A DNA stretch of 6,846 bases, taken from positions 1 to 6,846 of the forward strand of contig CALBSD010000027.1 in NCBI GenBank assembly GCA_937927625.1, read 5' to 3'. The stretch comes from an uncultured Actinomycetes bacterium. GTDB taxonomy: Bacteria; Actinomycetota; Acidimicrobiia; Acidimicrobiales; Ilumatobacteraceae. Of this stretch, positions 1 through 5,113 are shown in pieces; within the stretch, counting starts at the first letter, position 1; every line of letters starts with the position of its first letter. A program made the position numbers and the translations under genes. The notes beneath the pieces are model-generated. The model ran no database searches. It saw nothing but the letters and a program-made list of their open reading frames with translations, and was not told the DNA's origin.

Positions 1-173
1 GCTGCGGTGGGGCACATGTCGGCTGCTTGGCGAGCAAGGTCTGCGTTCGGACCTTCAGGGCTCTCCTGCAACACGTAGAGGTAACCGTCTGAACGAACTT
101 CGAAGACTTCGGGCGCAATCTGGGTGCAAGCACCGGTGGATGCACAAATGTCGTAATCAACAACAATCTTCAT
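1..173 (-). CDS. [3Fe-4S] ferredoxin, P450-associated type (3' end outside window)
   Basis: Small soluble electron carrier. Relatives pass electrons from a ferredoxin reductase to cytochrome P450s or other oxygenases in the cytoplasm. The visible 57 codons begin MKIVVDYDIC and contain Cys10, Cys16 and Cys54, the last followed by Pro (CPTA). This is the one-cluster pattern C-x5-C...C-P. Position 13, where a [4Fe-4S] ferredoxin would have its second Cys, is Thr, which points to a [3Fe-4S] cluster. The APEVFEV stretch at 20-26 and the DGY at 29-31 also fit the family, which is usually about 60-70 residues, so only the last few codons are missing. The ATG at 171-173 is fixed by a perfect AGGAGG five bases upstream (179-184). 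It lies 63 bp downstream of leuA on the same strand, so it could be read through from leuA or have its own promoter. No P450 or reductase partner is visible in the window. Confidence 0.88.
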   Translation of the reverse strand, partial: MKIVVDYDICASTGACTQIAPEVFEVRSDGYLYVLQESPEGPNADLARQAADMCPTA

Positions 174-178
174 GAGAA

Positions 179-184
179 CCTCCT
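179..184 (-). promoter_or_regulatory. Ribosome binding site of the ferredoxin gene
   Basis: A full AGGAGG lies on the minus strand, five bases before the ATG at 173. It is the strongest Shine-Dalgarno sequence in the window and settles the ferredoxin start. Confidence 0.85.
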
Positions 185-195
185 GAGTTGACACC

Positions 196-234
196 CAAAC
201 TAGTCCACGAACCCGATATGGGTTCAGATGTTTG
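196..234 (-). other. Inverted repeat between leuA and the ferredoxin gene
   Basis: GAACCC (209-214) and GGGTTC (220-225) form a perfect 6-bp stem around a 5-nt loop. An outer CAAAC (196-200) / GTTTG (230-234) pair could extend it with an internal loop. It starts about a dozen bases after the leuA stop codon. There is no run of U after the stem on the minus strand, so as an intrinsic terminator it would be weak. It could be a partial terminator, an mRNA 3'-end stabiliser or an operator. I infer only that a structure is possible. Confidence 0.35.
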
Positions 235-236
235 TA

Positions 237-1925
237 CTAGGCGTTGGTGTGGCGCTCGTAGGCGGCCAGCACGGCGCGGAATGATGCAGAGATAATGTTG
301 GGGTCGGTACCCACGCCCCACAACACATTGCCGTTTCCATCCGTCGTCTCCACGTATGCAACCGCAGTCGCTTCAGAGCCTTGGCCCATGGCGTGTTCTG
401 CATAGTCGACAACATCAATGTCTGTCTTCAAACCTTCACGTACTGCGTGTACAAATGCGTCAATTGGGCCATTGCCGGTGCCGACGATGGTGTGGTGCTC
501 ATCGCCAACAATCAACTGTGCAGTGATGCTTGTGCTGCCCGATGTTGAGTCGCTCTTGAGTTCATGACTATGCAAACGAACACGGGGTTCGGTAGGCAAG
601 TACTCGGTGGAGAACGTGTCCCAAATAATGGTGGGGCTCACTTCGGTGCCGCTGCCTTCAGTAATCTGCTGAATGGTCTTGGAGAACTCAATCTGCAAAC
701 GACGTGGCATGTCAAAGCCGTGTTCTTCTTTCATGATGTACGCAACGCCGCCCTTGCCGGACTGACTGTTCACGCGAATCACTGCTTCGTAGCTACGACC
801 AACGTGCTTCGGGTCAATCGGCAAGTAGGGAACACCCCAGGTGTCATATTCCTTGCCCAACGCTTCGAAGCCCTTCTTGATTGCATCTTGATGGCTGCCT
901 GAGAAAGAGGTGTACACAAGGTCGCCCACGTACGGATGACGCTCGGGTACAGGCAAGCGATTGCTGTATTCAGCAACGCGACGCAATGAATCGATGTCGG
1001 TGATGTCCAACTCAGGATCAACACCATTCATGAAGATGTTCATTGCGACGTTGATGATGTCGAGGTTGCCTGTGCGTTCGCCGTTGCCGAACAACGTTCC
1101 TTCAACACGATCAGCACCTGCGAGCAAACCAAATTCTGCTGCGGCAGTTCCGGTGCCTCGGTCGTTGTGCGGATGCAACGAAATAACTACTGTCTCGCGC
1201 TGCTTGATGGTGCGAATAAACCATTCAATGACGTCACCGTACACATTGGGTGTGTAGCACTCAACGGTGGCTGGCAAGTTCAAGATGAGTGGCTTTGTTG
1301 CAGTGGGCTTGATGACGTCCATCACTGCTTCGCAAATCTCTACTGCGAATTCTGGCTCTGTCAGCGTGAAGCTTTCAGGGGAGTACTCGTACCGCAAGTT
1401 GGTACCTGCGAGCATCGGTTCGAATTCCAAGCACAAGTGTGCAGCATCAACTGCAATCTGCTTGATGCCTTCCTTGTCCAAACCAAACACCACTTCACGC
1501 TGCAATGGGTTGGTGGAGTTATAGAAGTGCACAATGGCATTCTTCGCACCTTGCAAACATTCATAGGTGCGCTTGATGAGTTCAGGGCGACACTGCACGA
1601 GTACCTGAATGGTGACGTCATCAGGGATGAGATCTTCTTCGATGATCTGGCGCACGAAGTCAAAGTCGGGCTGGCTTGCAGAAGGGAATCCCACTTCGAT
1701 TTCCTTGAAGCCCATGTTGACGAGCGTCTTGAACATACGCATCTTGCGCTCGGGGTCCATGGGGTCGATGAGGGCTTGGTTGCCGTCGCGCAAGTCAACG
1801 CTGCACCACAGTGGGGCTTTCGTGATGGTGTTGTTGGGCCAGGTGCGGTCGGCGAGCACAAGAGGAATCCACGGCTTGTACTTCGAGAAGGCCATCTTCT
1901 TCGGGGTCACATTCTGTGGTGGCAT
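237..1925 (-). CDS. leuA: 2-isopropylmalate synthase
   Basis: Cytoplasmic enzyme of 562 residues that condenses acetyl-CoA with 3-methyl-2-oxobutanoate to give 2-isopropylmalate, the first committed step of leucine synthesis. The protein begins MPPQNVTPKK and is of the long actinobacterial/yeast-like type. The TIM barrel occupies about residues 35-320: RDGNQ at 46-50 (catalytic Arg and metal-binding Asp47), SPE at 182-184, HPHND at 251-255 (metal-binding His251 and His253), and GERTGN at 282-287 with the metal ligand Asn287. GSHQD at 343-347 belongs to the linker subdomains. The C-terminal 120 residues, with GTGNGPIDA at 482-490, are the leucine-binding regulatory domain, so feedback inhibition by leucine is expected. 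It is shorter than Mycobacterium tuberculosis LeuA (644), mainly at the N-terminus and without that protein's repeats. The ATG at 1925 has AAAGGA seven bases upstream (1933-1938); the in-frame ATG at codon 11 has no such site. Expression is probably controlled by the leucine attenuator upstream. Confidence 0.97.
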   Translation of the reverse strand: MPPQNVTPKKMAFSKYKPWIPLVLADRTWPNNTITKAPLWCSVDLRDGNQALIDPMDPERKMRMFKTLVNMGFKEIEVGFPSASQPDFDFVRQIIEEDLIPDDVTIQVLVQCRPELIKRTYECLQGAKNAIVHFYNSTNPLQREVVFGLDKEGIKQIAVDAAHLCLEFEPMLAGTNLRYEYSPESFTLTEPEFAVEICEAVMDVIKPTATKPLILNLPATVECYTPNVYGDVIEWFIRTIKQRETVVISLHPHNDRGTGTAAAEFGLLAGADRVEGTLFGNGERTGNLDIINVAMNIFMNGVDPELDITDIDSLRRVAEYSNRLPVPERHPYVGDLVYTSFSGSHQDAIKKGFEALGKEYDTWGVPYLPIDPKHVGRSYEAVIRVNSQSGKGGVAYIMKEEHGFDMPRRLQIEFSKTIQQITEGSGTEVSPTIIWDTFSTEYLPTEPRVRLHSHELKSDSTSGSTSITAQLIVGDEHHTIVGTGNGPIDAFVHAVREGLKTDIDVVDYAEHAMGQGSEATAVAYVETTDGNGNVLWGVGTDPNIISASFRAVLAAYERHTNA

Positions 1926-1932
1926 TTGGGGT

Positions 1933-1938
1933 TCCTTT
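1933..1938 (-). promoter_or_regulatory. Ribosome binding site of leuA
   Basis: AAAGGA on the minus strand, with a 7-nt spacer to the ATG at 1925. It favours this start over the ATG ten codons further in. Confidence 0.7.
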
Positions 1939-1987
1939 GGTGGTTTTCGTCAGGGGAGAAAGTGGTGAGAGCAGGTGAGGTGCAAAC

Positions 1988-2015
1988 AAAAACCCCCTGC
2001 CTAGGCAGAGGGTTT
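1988..2015 (-). terminator. Leucine attenuator terminator upstream of leuA
   Basis: On the minus strand, AAACCCTCTGCC (2015-2004) pairs with GGCAGGGGGTTT (2001-1990). This is a 12-bp stem with one G-U pair, followed by TTTTT and then GTTT. In practice the two innermost pairs probably open to give a CCTAGG-like loop. It has the shape of a Rho-independent terminator but sits about 60 nt before the leuA start codon and 28 nt after the stop of a leucine-rich leader peptide. That makes it an attenuator and not the end of an upstream gene, which has its own terminator at 2101-2143. Confidence 0.85.
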
Positions 2016-2043
2016 CGACAGCAACGATATTCGGCTGCTGCCG
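2016..2043 (-). promoter_or_regulatory. Hairpin directly after the leader-peptide stop codon
   Basis: On the minus strand, CGGCAGCAGC (2043-2034) pairs with GTTGCTGTCG (2025-2016), a 10-bp stem with two G-U pairs and an 8-nt loop. It begins at the base after the leader TAA and ends at the base before the terminator stem. Its GGCAG (2042-2038) is also complementary to CTGCC in the 5' arm of the terminator (2008-2004), so a competing, antiterminating pairing is possible but only 5 bp long. I infer a role as pause or antiterminator hairpin; the exact switch cannot be read with certainty. Confidence 0.6.
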
Positions 2044-2079
2044 TTACATAAGGAGAAGGAGGTTCTTCAGGGTCGTCAT
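2044..2079 (-). CDS. leuL: leu operon leader peptide (attenuation peptide)
   Basis: An 11-codon ORF encodes MTTLKNLLLLM. Five of its 11 residues are leucine (L4 and L7-L10, codons CTG, CTC, CTT, CTC, CTT), and it ends in TAA immediately before a hairpin and terminator ahead of leuA. In ribosome-mediated attenuation, scarcity of charged tRNA-Leu stalls the ribosome on such a run, which prevents terminator folding and lets leuA be transcribed. Leucine attenuation upstream of leuA has been proposed for actinobacteria from comparative work. The ATG is the only possible start because an in-frame TGA lies three codons upstream. There is no convincing Shine-Dalgarno, only GAAGAG. A TAGCCT box 8 nt upstream suggests a leaderless or nearly leaderless transcript. 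Whether it is translated is inferred from the design, not shown. Confidence 0.85.
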   Translation of the reverse strand: MTTLKNLLLLM

Positions 2080-2087
2080 CGCTCTTC

Positions 2088-2093
2088 AGGCTA
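2088..2093 (-). promoter_or_regulatory. Candidate -10 box of the leuA transcript
   Basis: TAGCCT fits the actinobacterial TANNNT -10 pattern and ends 8 nt before the leader-peptide ATG, so transcription would begin at or next to that ATG. The -35 position falls within the 3' arm of the homospermidine synthase terminator (around 2111-2116, TGGCGC) and matches poorly. The call rests on spacing and on there being only 21 nt between that terminator and the leader ORF. Confidence 0.45.
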
Positions 2094-2100
2094 GACGACA

Positions 2101-2143
2101 AAAGGACCGTGCGCCACCCCCAAAGAGGCGGGCACGGCCCTTT
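2101..2143 (-). terminator. Rho-independent terminator of the homospermidine synthase gene
   Basis: On the minus strand, AAAGGGCCGTGC (2143-2132) pairs with GCACGGTCCTTT (2112-2101), a 12-bp stem with one G-U pair. The 19-nt loop can pair partly within itself, and the 3' side runs into TTTTGTC. It starts 15 bases after the TAA of the homospermidine synthase gene. The U-run is short and partly inside the stem, so some read-through into leuA is possible. Confidence 0.8.
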
Positions 2144-2157
2144 CGCAGATGGTGTGG

Positions 2158-3648
2158 TTAGGCGTCGCCCACCAGGAAGTTGCCGAACTGCCATGGGTCG
2201 CTGGGGTCCAGCAGATCGCCATGATCAGCCCACTGATTGAAGATGTCCTTGCGGGTCTTCAGCGGGGTCCAATCGGTGGGACCAGAGAACTGGGTGCCGA
2301 TGTAGGGACGGGCCTTTTCCAAGATGTACTCGTATGGCAAGTCGTCGGGAACACAGAGGCCGTTGTTGGGCTCGTCGATCATCCACTGAATTGCAGAGAT
2401 GATGGACGCTGCAACCTGCAAAGTGGTTGCACTCTGATGTGGCAAAACGGAACGAGCTTCTTCAATCGAGAGAAGTGAACCTGTCCACCAACCGGTGAAG
2501 TCATGACCAAGAAGGAGTACACCCAACTCATCGCGACCGCTAATGATTTCGTCATTCAGCAAGCGTTGCTTTGGCTGCATTTCCCAGTCACGCATCTGCA
2601 ACTCACGAACGGATGCAATCGCATCGTTTGATGGGCAGTACGCATAGTGAACGGTCGGGCGATAGATGTCGACGCCATTTTCATCGCGCACGGTGAGGTG
2701 ATGGCACATTGTGTACGCCTCGCCGTGTCGAATCACCATGCCGTGTGTTTCACCACATGGCACCCATGAACGCACAAGTGTGTTCATGCCTGGCTGAGCG
2801 ATACAGATCTGATTGCTCGGACCATCGTCTTCGTGCTTGTAACCACGAGGAGGCAAACGCTTCTCATGTGTTCCCCAACCAAGTTCAGCAGGTGCGATGC
2901 CTTCTTCGTAGAAGCCATCAACTGACCAAGTGTTGACGAACTCGTTGACTTCCTTTGGCTTGTTGGAAATCTGCGTGTCTCGTTCGGAGATGTGAATGAC
3001 CTTTGTGCCGGTGAGCATTGCGAGCTTGTTGAACTCACCATTTGCCAACGCATCTTCCAAACCTGCCTTGCGATCACCAGCGAGACCCTCGGCGAGAATC
3101 TTTGTGGTGATTTCTGCAAGTGCCTGCTTCACGAAGTGGCTCACAAGGCCAGGGTTTGCACCATGTTCAAGTACTGCTGTCGGGCCACTGTTGCCGCCCC
3201 AGGCATCCACCATCTTGCGCAACGACTGGTGACGCACATAGAGAGTGCGATCCAGAGGATGCGTCGCGGCCATGTCCTCATACGGGTCCCACAATTCAAC
3301 GGAGGTATTGAGATAGCGAACGCCGTTCTCGTGACACCACGTCAAAATTGTTGGAGCATCAATGTTCCACGCAAGGTCAAGCAGCATGTCGCCGTCAGAC
3401 AATCGTGCGGAAAGAAACTCGTCGAGATTTTCTGGAGTGACGCGTCCAATCTCATACTGCACACCCTGAGCAATGAGATCAGCGATGCGATCGCGGTTAT
3501 CGAGGAAGTCGACAACTGTGATGCTTTTCGGGTCAATCTTCACGTCTCGAACGAGAAGGGGGAGTGTGCATTGAGCAACACCGCCACAACCCAAGACAAG
3601 GATGCGACGGGGGATGAGAGGTGTGACTGAACCGTTAATGGGTATCAA
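2158..3648 (-). CDS. hss: Homospermidine synthase
   Basis: NAD+-dependent cytoplasmic enzyme of 496 residues that joins two putrescines (or putrescine and spermidine) to make homospermidine. A Rossmann nucleotide-binding motif occurs at the N-terminus (ILVLGCGGVAQ, 16-26). EHGANPGLVSHF at 161-172 is the family signature and separates it from saccharopine dehydrogenases, which share the fold. Trp241 and Glu249 appear to match, with a constant offset of 12, the residues I recall as Trp229 and Glu237 of the Blastochloris viridis enzyme; Glu222, His308 and Asp373 fit the same offset. Length is close to that enzyme (about 477). The start is unsure: the only usual start codon before the Rossmann strand is TTG at 3646-3648, directly preceded by in-frame TGA, with AGGTGA abutting it instead of at normal spacing. 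A 19-codon ORF overlaps this start. The gene appears to be monocistronic, with its own terminator, and is divergent from the helicase gene. Confidence 0.88.
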   Translation of the reverse strand: MIPINGSVTPLIPRRILVLGCGGVAQCTLPLLVRDVKIDPKSITVVDFLDNRDRIADLIAQGVQYEIGRVTPENLDEFLSARLSDGDMLLDLAWNIDAPTILTWCHENGVRYLNTSVELWDPYEDMAATHPLDRTLYVRHQSLRKMVDAWGGNSGPTAVLEHGANPGLVSHFVKQALAEITTKILAEGLAGDRKAGLEDALANGEFNKLAMLTGTKVIHISERDTQISNKPKEVNEFVNTWSVDGFYEEGIAPAELGWGTHEKRLPPRGYKHEDDGPSNQICIAQPGMNTLVRSWVPCGETHGMVIRHGEAYTMCHHLTVRDENGVDIYRPTVHYAYCPSNDAIASVRELQMRDWEMQPKQRLLNDEIISGRDELGVLLLGHDFTGWWTGSLLSIEEARSVLPHQSATTLQVAASIISAIQWMIDEPNNGLCVPDDLPYEYILEKARPYIGTQFSGPTDWTPLKTRKDIFNQWADHGDLLDPSDPWQFGNFLVGDA

Positions 3649-3694
3649 TCACCTGATGAGTGCGCTGCAGCGCGGGGGTGAGTTGTGCCTTCAT
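3635..3694 (-). CDS. Candidate upstream ORF overlapping the homospermidine synthase start
   Basis: A 19-codon ORF, MKAQLTPALQRTHQVIDTH, begins with ATG at 3694 and ends with TAA at 3637-3635, overlapping the TTG start of the downstream gene by 14 nt in another frame. It has no Shine-Dalgarno. A TAGTTT box lies 10 nt before the ATG (3705-3710), so it could be read from a nearly leaderless mRNA and feed ribosomes to the poor downstream start. Alternatives are chance, or a single-base error that separates a true N-terminus from the main frame. I do not recognise the peptide. Confidence 0.3.
   Translation of the reverse strand: MKAQLTPALQRTHQVIDTH
3662..3673. repeat. 12-bp perfect palindrome before the homospermidine synthase start
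   Basis: GCGCTGCAGCGC reads the same on both strands and lies 13 nt upstream of the TTG start. In RNA it would give a 4-bp GCGC stem with a UGCA loop. In DNA it could be a protein-binding site. No function is shown. Confidence 0.4.
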
Positions 3695-3704
3695 AGGAGT
3701 GGAA

Positions 3705-3710
3705 AAACTA
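3705..3710 (-). promoter_or_regulatory. Candidate -10 box of the homospermidine synthase transcript
   Basis: TAGTTT fits TANNNT and ends 10 nt before the upstream ORF's ATG. I see no good -35 hexamer at the usual distance. This is a weak prediction, supported mainly by its place in the divergent intergenic region. Confidence 0.3.
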
Positions 3711-3788
3711 ACGGAAAGCGCCCCGCAACGCACTACTTCTGCAGGAATGTTCATGTTTGCTTCAATCAGATGCGGGAGAACCCATTGA

Positions 3789-3802
3789 TTACCAATTAGT
3801 AA
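3789..3802. promoter_or_regulatory. Operator-like inverted repeat in the divergent intergenic region
   Basis: TTACCAATTAGTAA has TTAC/GTAA arms around a centre that contains the AATT palindrome; 12 of 14 positions are symmetric. It lies 31 bp before the helicase ATG, in the most AT-rich part of the intergenic region, where a repressor could act on the helicase promoter. The evidence is symmetry and position only. Confidence 0.3.
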
Positions 3803-3822
3803 CGGTTTGCGCCGATACGGTT

Positions 3823-3827
3823 GAGGA
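3823..3827 (+). promoter_or_regulatory. Ribosome binding site of the helicase gene
   Basis: GAGGA with a 5-nt spacer to the ATG at 3833. It decides that start over the in-frame TTG at 3821. Confidence 0.7.
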
Positions 3828-3832
3828 CTGTC

Positions 3833-5008
3833 ATGACCAATACCCCCATTTCAACGCCCACGGGATTCGCCGCACTTGGTGTGCCACCCGAGGTCGATAA
3901 GGGTCTTGCGGCCGCTGGTTTCGCCGCTCCCTTCGCCATCCAAACTGAAGCCATTCCTGTTGCCATGCGTGGTGTCGACCTGTGCGGTCGAGCACGAACT
4001 GGTTCTGGCAAGACATTGGCCTTTGGTGTACCGATGCTCTCGCGTATTTCGAAGTTCAACAAAGTGCGTGCGCCACGGGGGTTAGTTCTTGTGCCGACGC
4101 GCGAGCTTGCATTGCAAGTTGCTGAGGTGTTGCAACCGATTGGCAAAGAGTGTGACCGCGTTGTGTTGCCTGTGTACGGCGGTGCATCTCGTGAAGATCA
4201 GGTGGATGCACTTGAAAAGGGTGTTGACATCATCGTTGCAACACCACTTCGCCTCATTGACCTCATGAAGGGCGGGGAGGTTGAGATGGGTGACGTTCAA
4301 TGCGTCGTTCTCGACGAAGCCGACCGCATGGCTGATGACGGCTTCACACCACAAGTTGAATGGGTGTTGCGTCATGTCACTGGCGAACACCAGACGATGT
4401 TGTTCTCGGCAACGCTTGACGGCCAGGTAGGCAACCTCGTGCGTCGTTACATGAAGGACCCAGAAGAGGTTTCCATTGATGCGCCCACAGACACAGTGGG
4501 CACGATGCATCACTTGTTCTTAGCTATTCACAAAATGGACAAAGACAAAGTCATCGCTGCGATTGTGGAAAGCACGGGCAAGACCGTGGTGTTCTGCGAC
4601 ACGAAGCGTTTGTGCGACCGCGTGACAGAGAACTTGCAAGATCTTGGTGTGAACGCTGCGGCGATTCACGGTGACCTCACCCAGGCTGCACGTGAGAAGG
4701 CGATTGTTCGCTTCACGAATAATGACTTGAAAGTTCTCGTGGCAACCGATGTCGCTGCTCGCGGTATCGACATTGACGATGTGGAGTGCGTGGTGCATTA
4801 CGTACCACCCATCGACACAAAGGCGTACTTGCACCGCTCGGGCCGTACCGCGCGCGCCGGTCGCGATGGTTGGGCGGTCACTTTGGCTGAGTACAACCAG
4901 CACACCACCTGTCGCATCATCCAGCGTGCATTGCGTTTGGCAACGAACCCGCCGGTGGAAGTGTTCTCCAACGACAAGCGCCTGCAGGATTTGAACCTCT
5001 TCTTATAG
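3833..5008 (+). CDS. DEAD-box ATP-dependent RNA helicase
   Basis: A 391-residue cytoplasmic RNA helicase of the RhlE/SrmB-like group, expected to unwind short RNA duplexes in ribosome assembly or mRNA turnover. All core motifs are present: Q motif with Gln37 after GFAAPFAI, motif I ARTGSGKT at 54-61 (Lys60), Ia PTREL at 89-93, GG at 116-117, Ib TPLR at 137-140, II DEAD at 161-164, III SAT at 192-194, IV VVFCDTK at 252-258, V ATDVAARGID at 304-313, and VI HRSGRTARAGR at 334-344. Motif Ib has Leu where TPGR is usual. The protein stops about 45 residues after motif VI, so it lacks the basic or glycine-rich tail of many family members. The ATG at 3833 is preceded by GAGGA five bases away (3823-3827). 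A TTG four codons upstream would overlap that site and is rejected. It is divergent from the homospermidine synthase gene; recC follows 105 bp later. Confidence 0.95.
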   Translation: MTNTPISTPTGFAALGVPPEVDKGLAAAGFAAPFAIQTEAIPVAMRGVDLCGRARTGSGKTLAFGVPMLSRISKFNKVRAPRGLVLVPTRELALQVAEVLQPIGKECDRVVLPVYGGASREDQVDALEKGVDIIVATPLRLIDLMKGGEVEMGDVQCVVLDEADRMADDGFTPQVEWVLRHVTGEHQTMLFSATLDGQVGNLVRRYMKDPEEVSIDAPTDTVGTMHHLFLAIHKMDKDKVIAAIVESTGKTVVFCDTKRLCDRVTENLQDLGVNAAAIHGDLTQAAREKAIVRFTNNDLKVLVATDVAARGIDIDDVECVVHYVPPIDTKAYLHRSGRTARAGRDGWAVTLAEYNQHTTCRIIQRALRLATNPPVEVFSNDKRLQDLNLFL

Positions 5009-5072
5009 GCCTCCTGTGGCTGTCGGCCAAGACTGCTGCGGCAGGGTCGAAACGGCTGAGAACCTTCGCTCA

Positions 5073-5108
5073 CCCTTCTGAAAGAATGGAACGGTTGTTT
5101 CGGAAGGG
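5073..5108 (+). promoter_or_regulatory. Inverted repeat covering the recC ribosome binding site
   Basis: CCCTTCTGAAA (5073-5083) pairs with TTTCGGAAGGG (5098-5108), eleven consecutive pairs with one G-U, around a 14-nt loop. The 3' arm contains GGAAGGG, the apparent Shine-Dalgarno of recC, whose ATG is at 5114. Folded in mRNA it would hide the ribosome binding site; as DNA it could be an operator. There is no U-run after it, so it is unlikely to terminate the helicase transcript. Confidence 0.5.
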
Positions 5109-5113
5109 GTCAG

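Noticed and set aside
1167..2051. 294-codon open frame on the plus strand opposite leuA
   Set aside because: It lies almost wholly antisense to an unmistakable leuA and its translation shows no domain. It also runs through the attenuator region. It reflects codon bias of the real gene.
1988..2100. T-box riboswitch for leuA
   Set aside because: There is no T-box consensus and the leader is too short for specifier and antiterminator stems. The leucine-rich ORF explains the region better.
2992..3630. 212-codon open frame on the plus strand opposite homospermidine synthase
   Set aside because: It is antisense to a well-supported enzyme, has no recognisable motif, and its composition is that of a shadow frame.
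3816..3821. TACGGT as the helicase -10 box
   Set aside because: It fits TANNNT, but transcription would start inside or after the GAGGA ribosome binding site that appears to be used, so the two signals conflict.
3821..3832. Upstream TTG as the helicase start (four extra residues)
   Set aside because: The TTG overlaps the GAGGA that serves the ATG at 3833, and it has no ribosome binding site of its own.
5009..5050. Intrinsic terminator after the helicase gene
   Set aside because: Only 4-bp stems (such as CTGC/GCAG and GGCC/GGCC) are visible and no U-run follows, so I cannot support a terminator.
5040..5070. SOS (LexA) box upstream of recC
   Set aside because: TCGAA at 5047 and GAAC at 5059 recall parts of the mycobacterial LexA site, but spacing and symmetry do not match.
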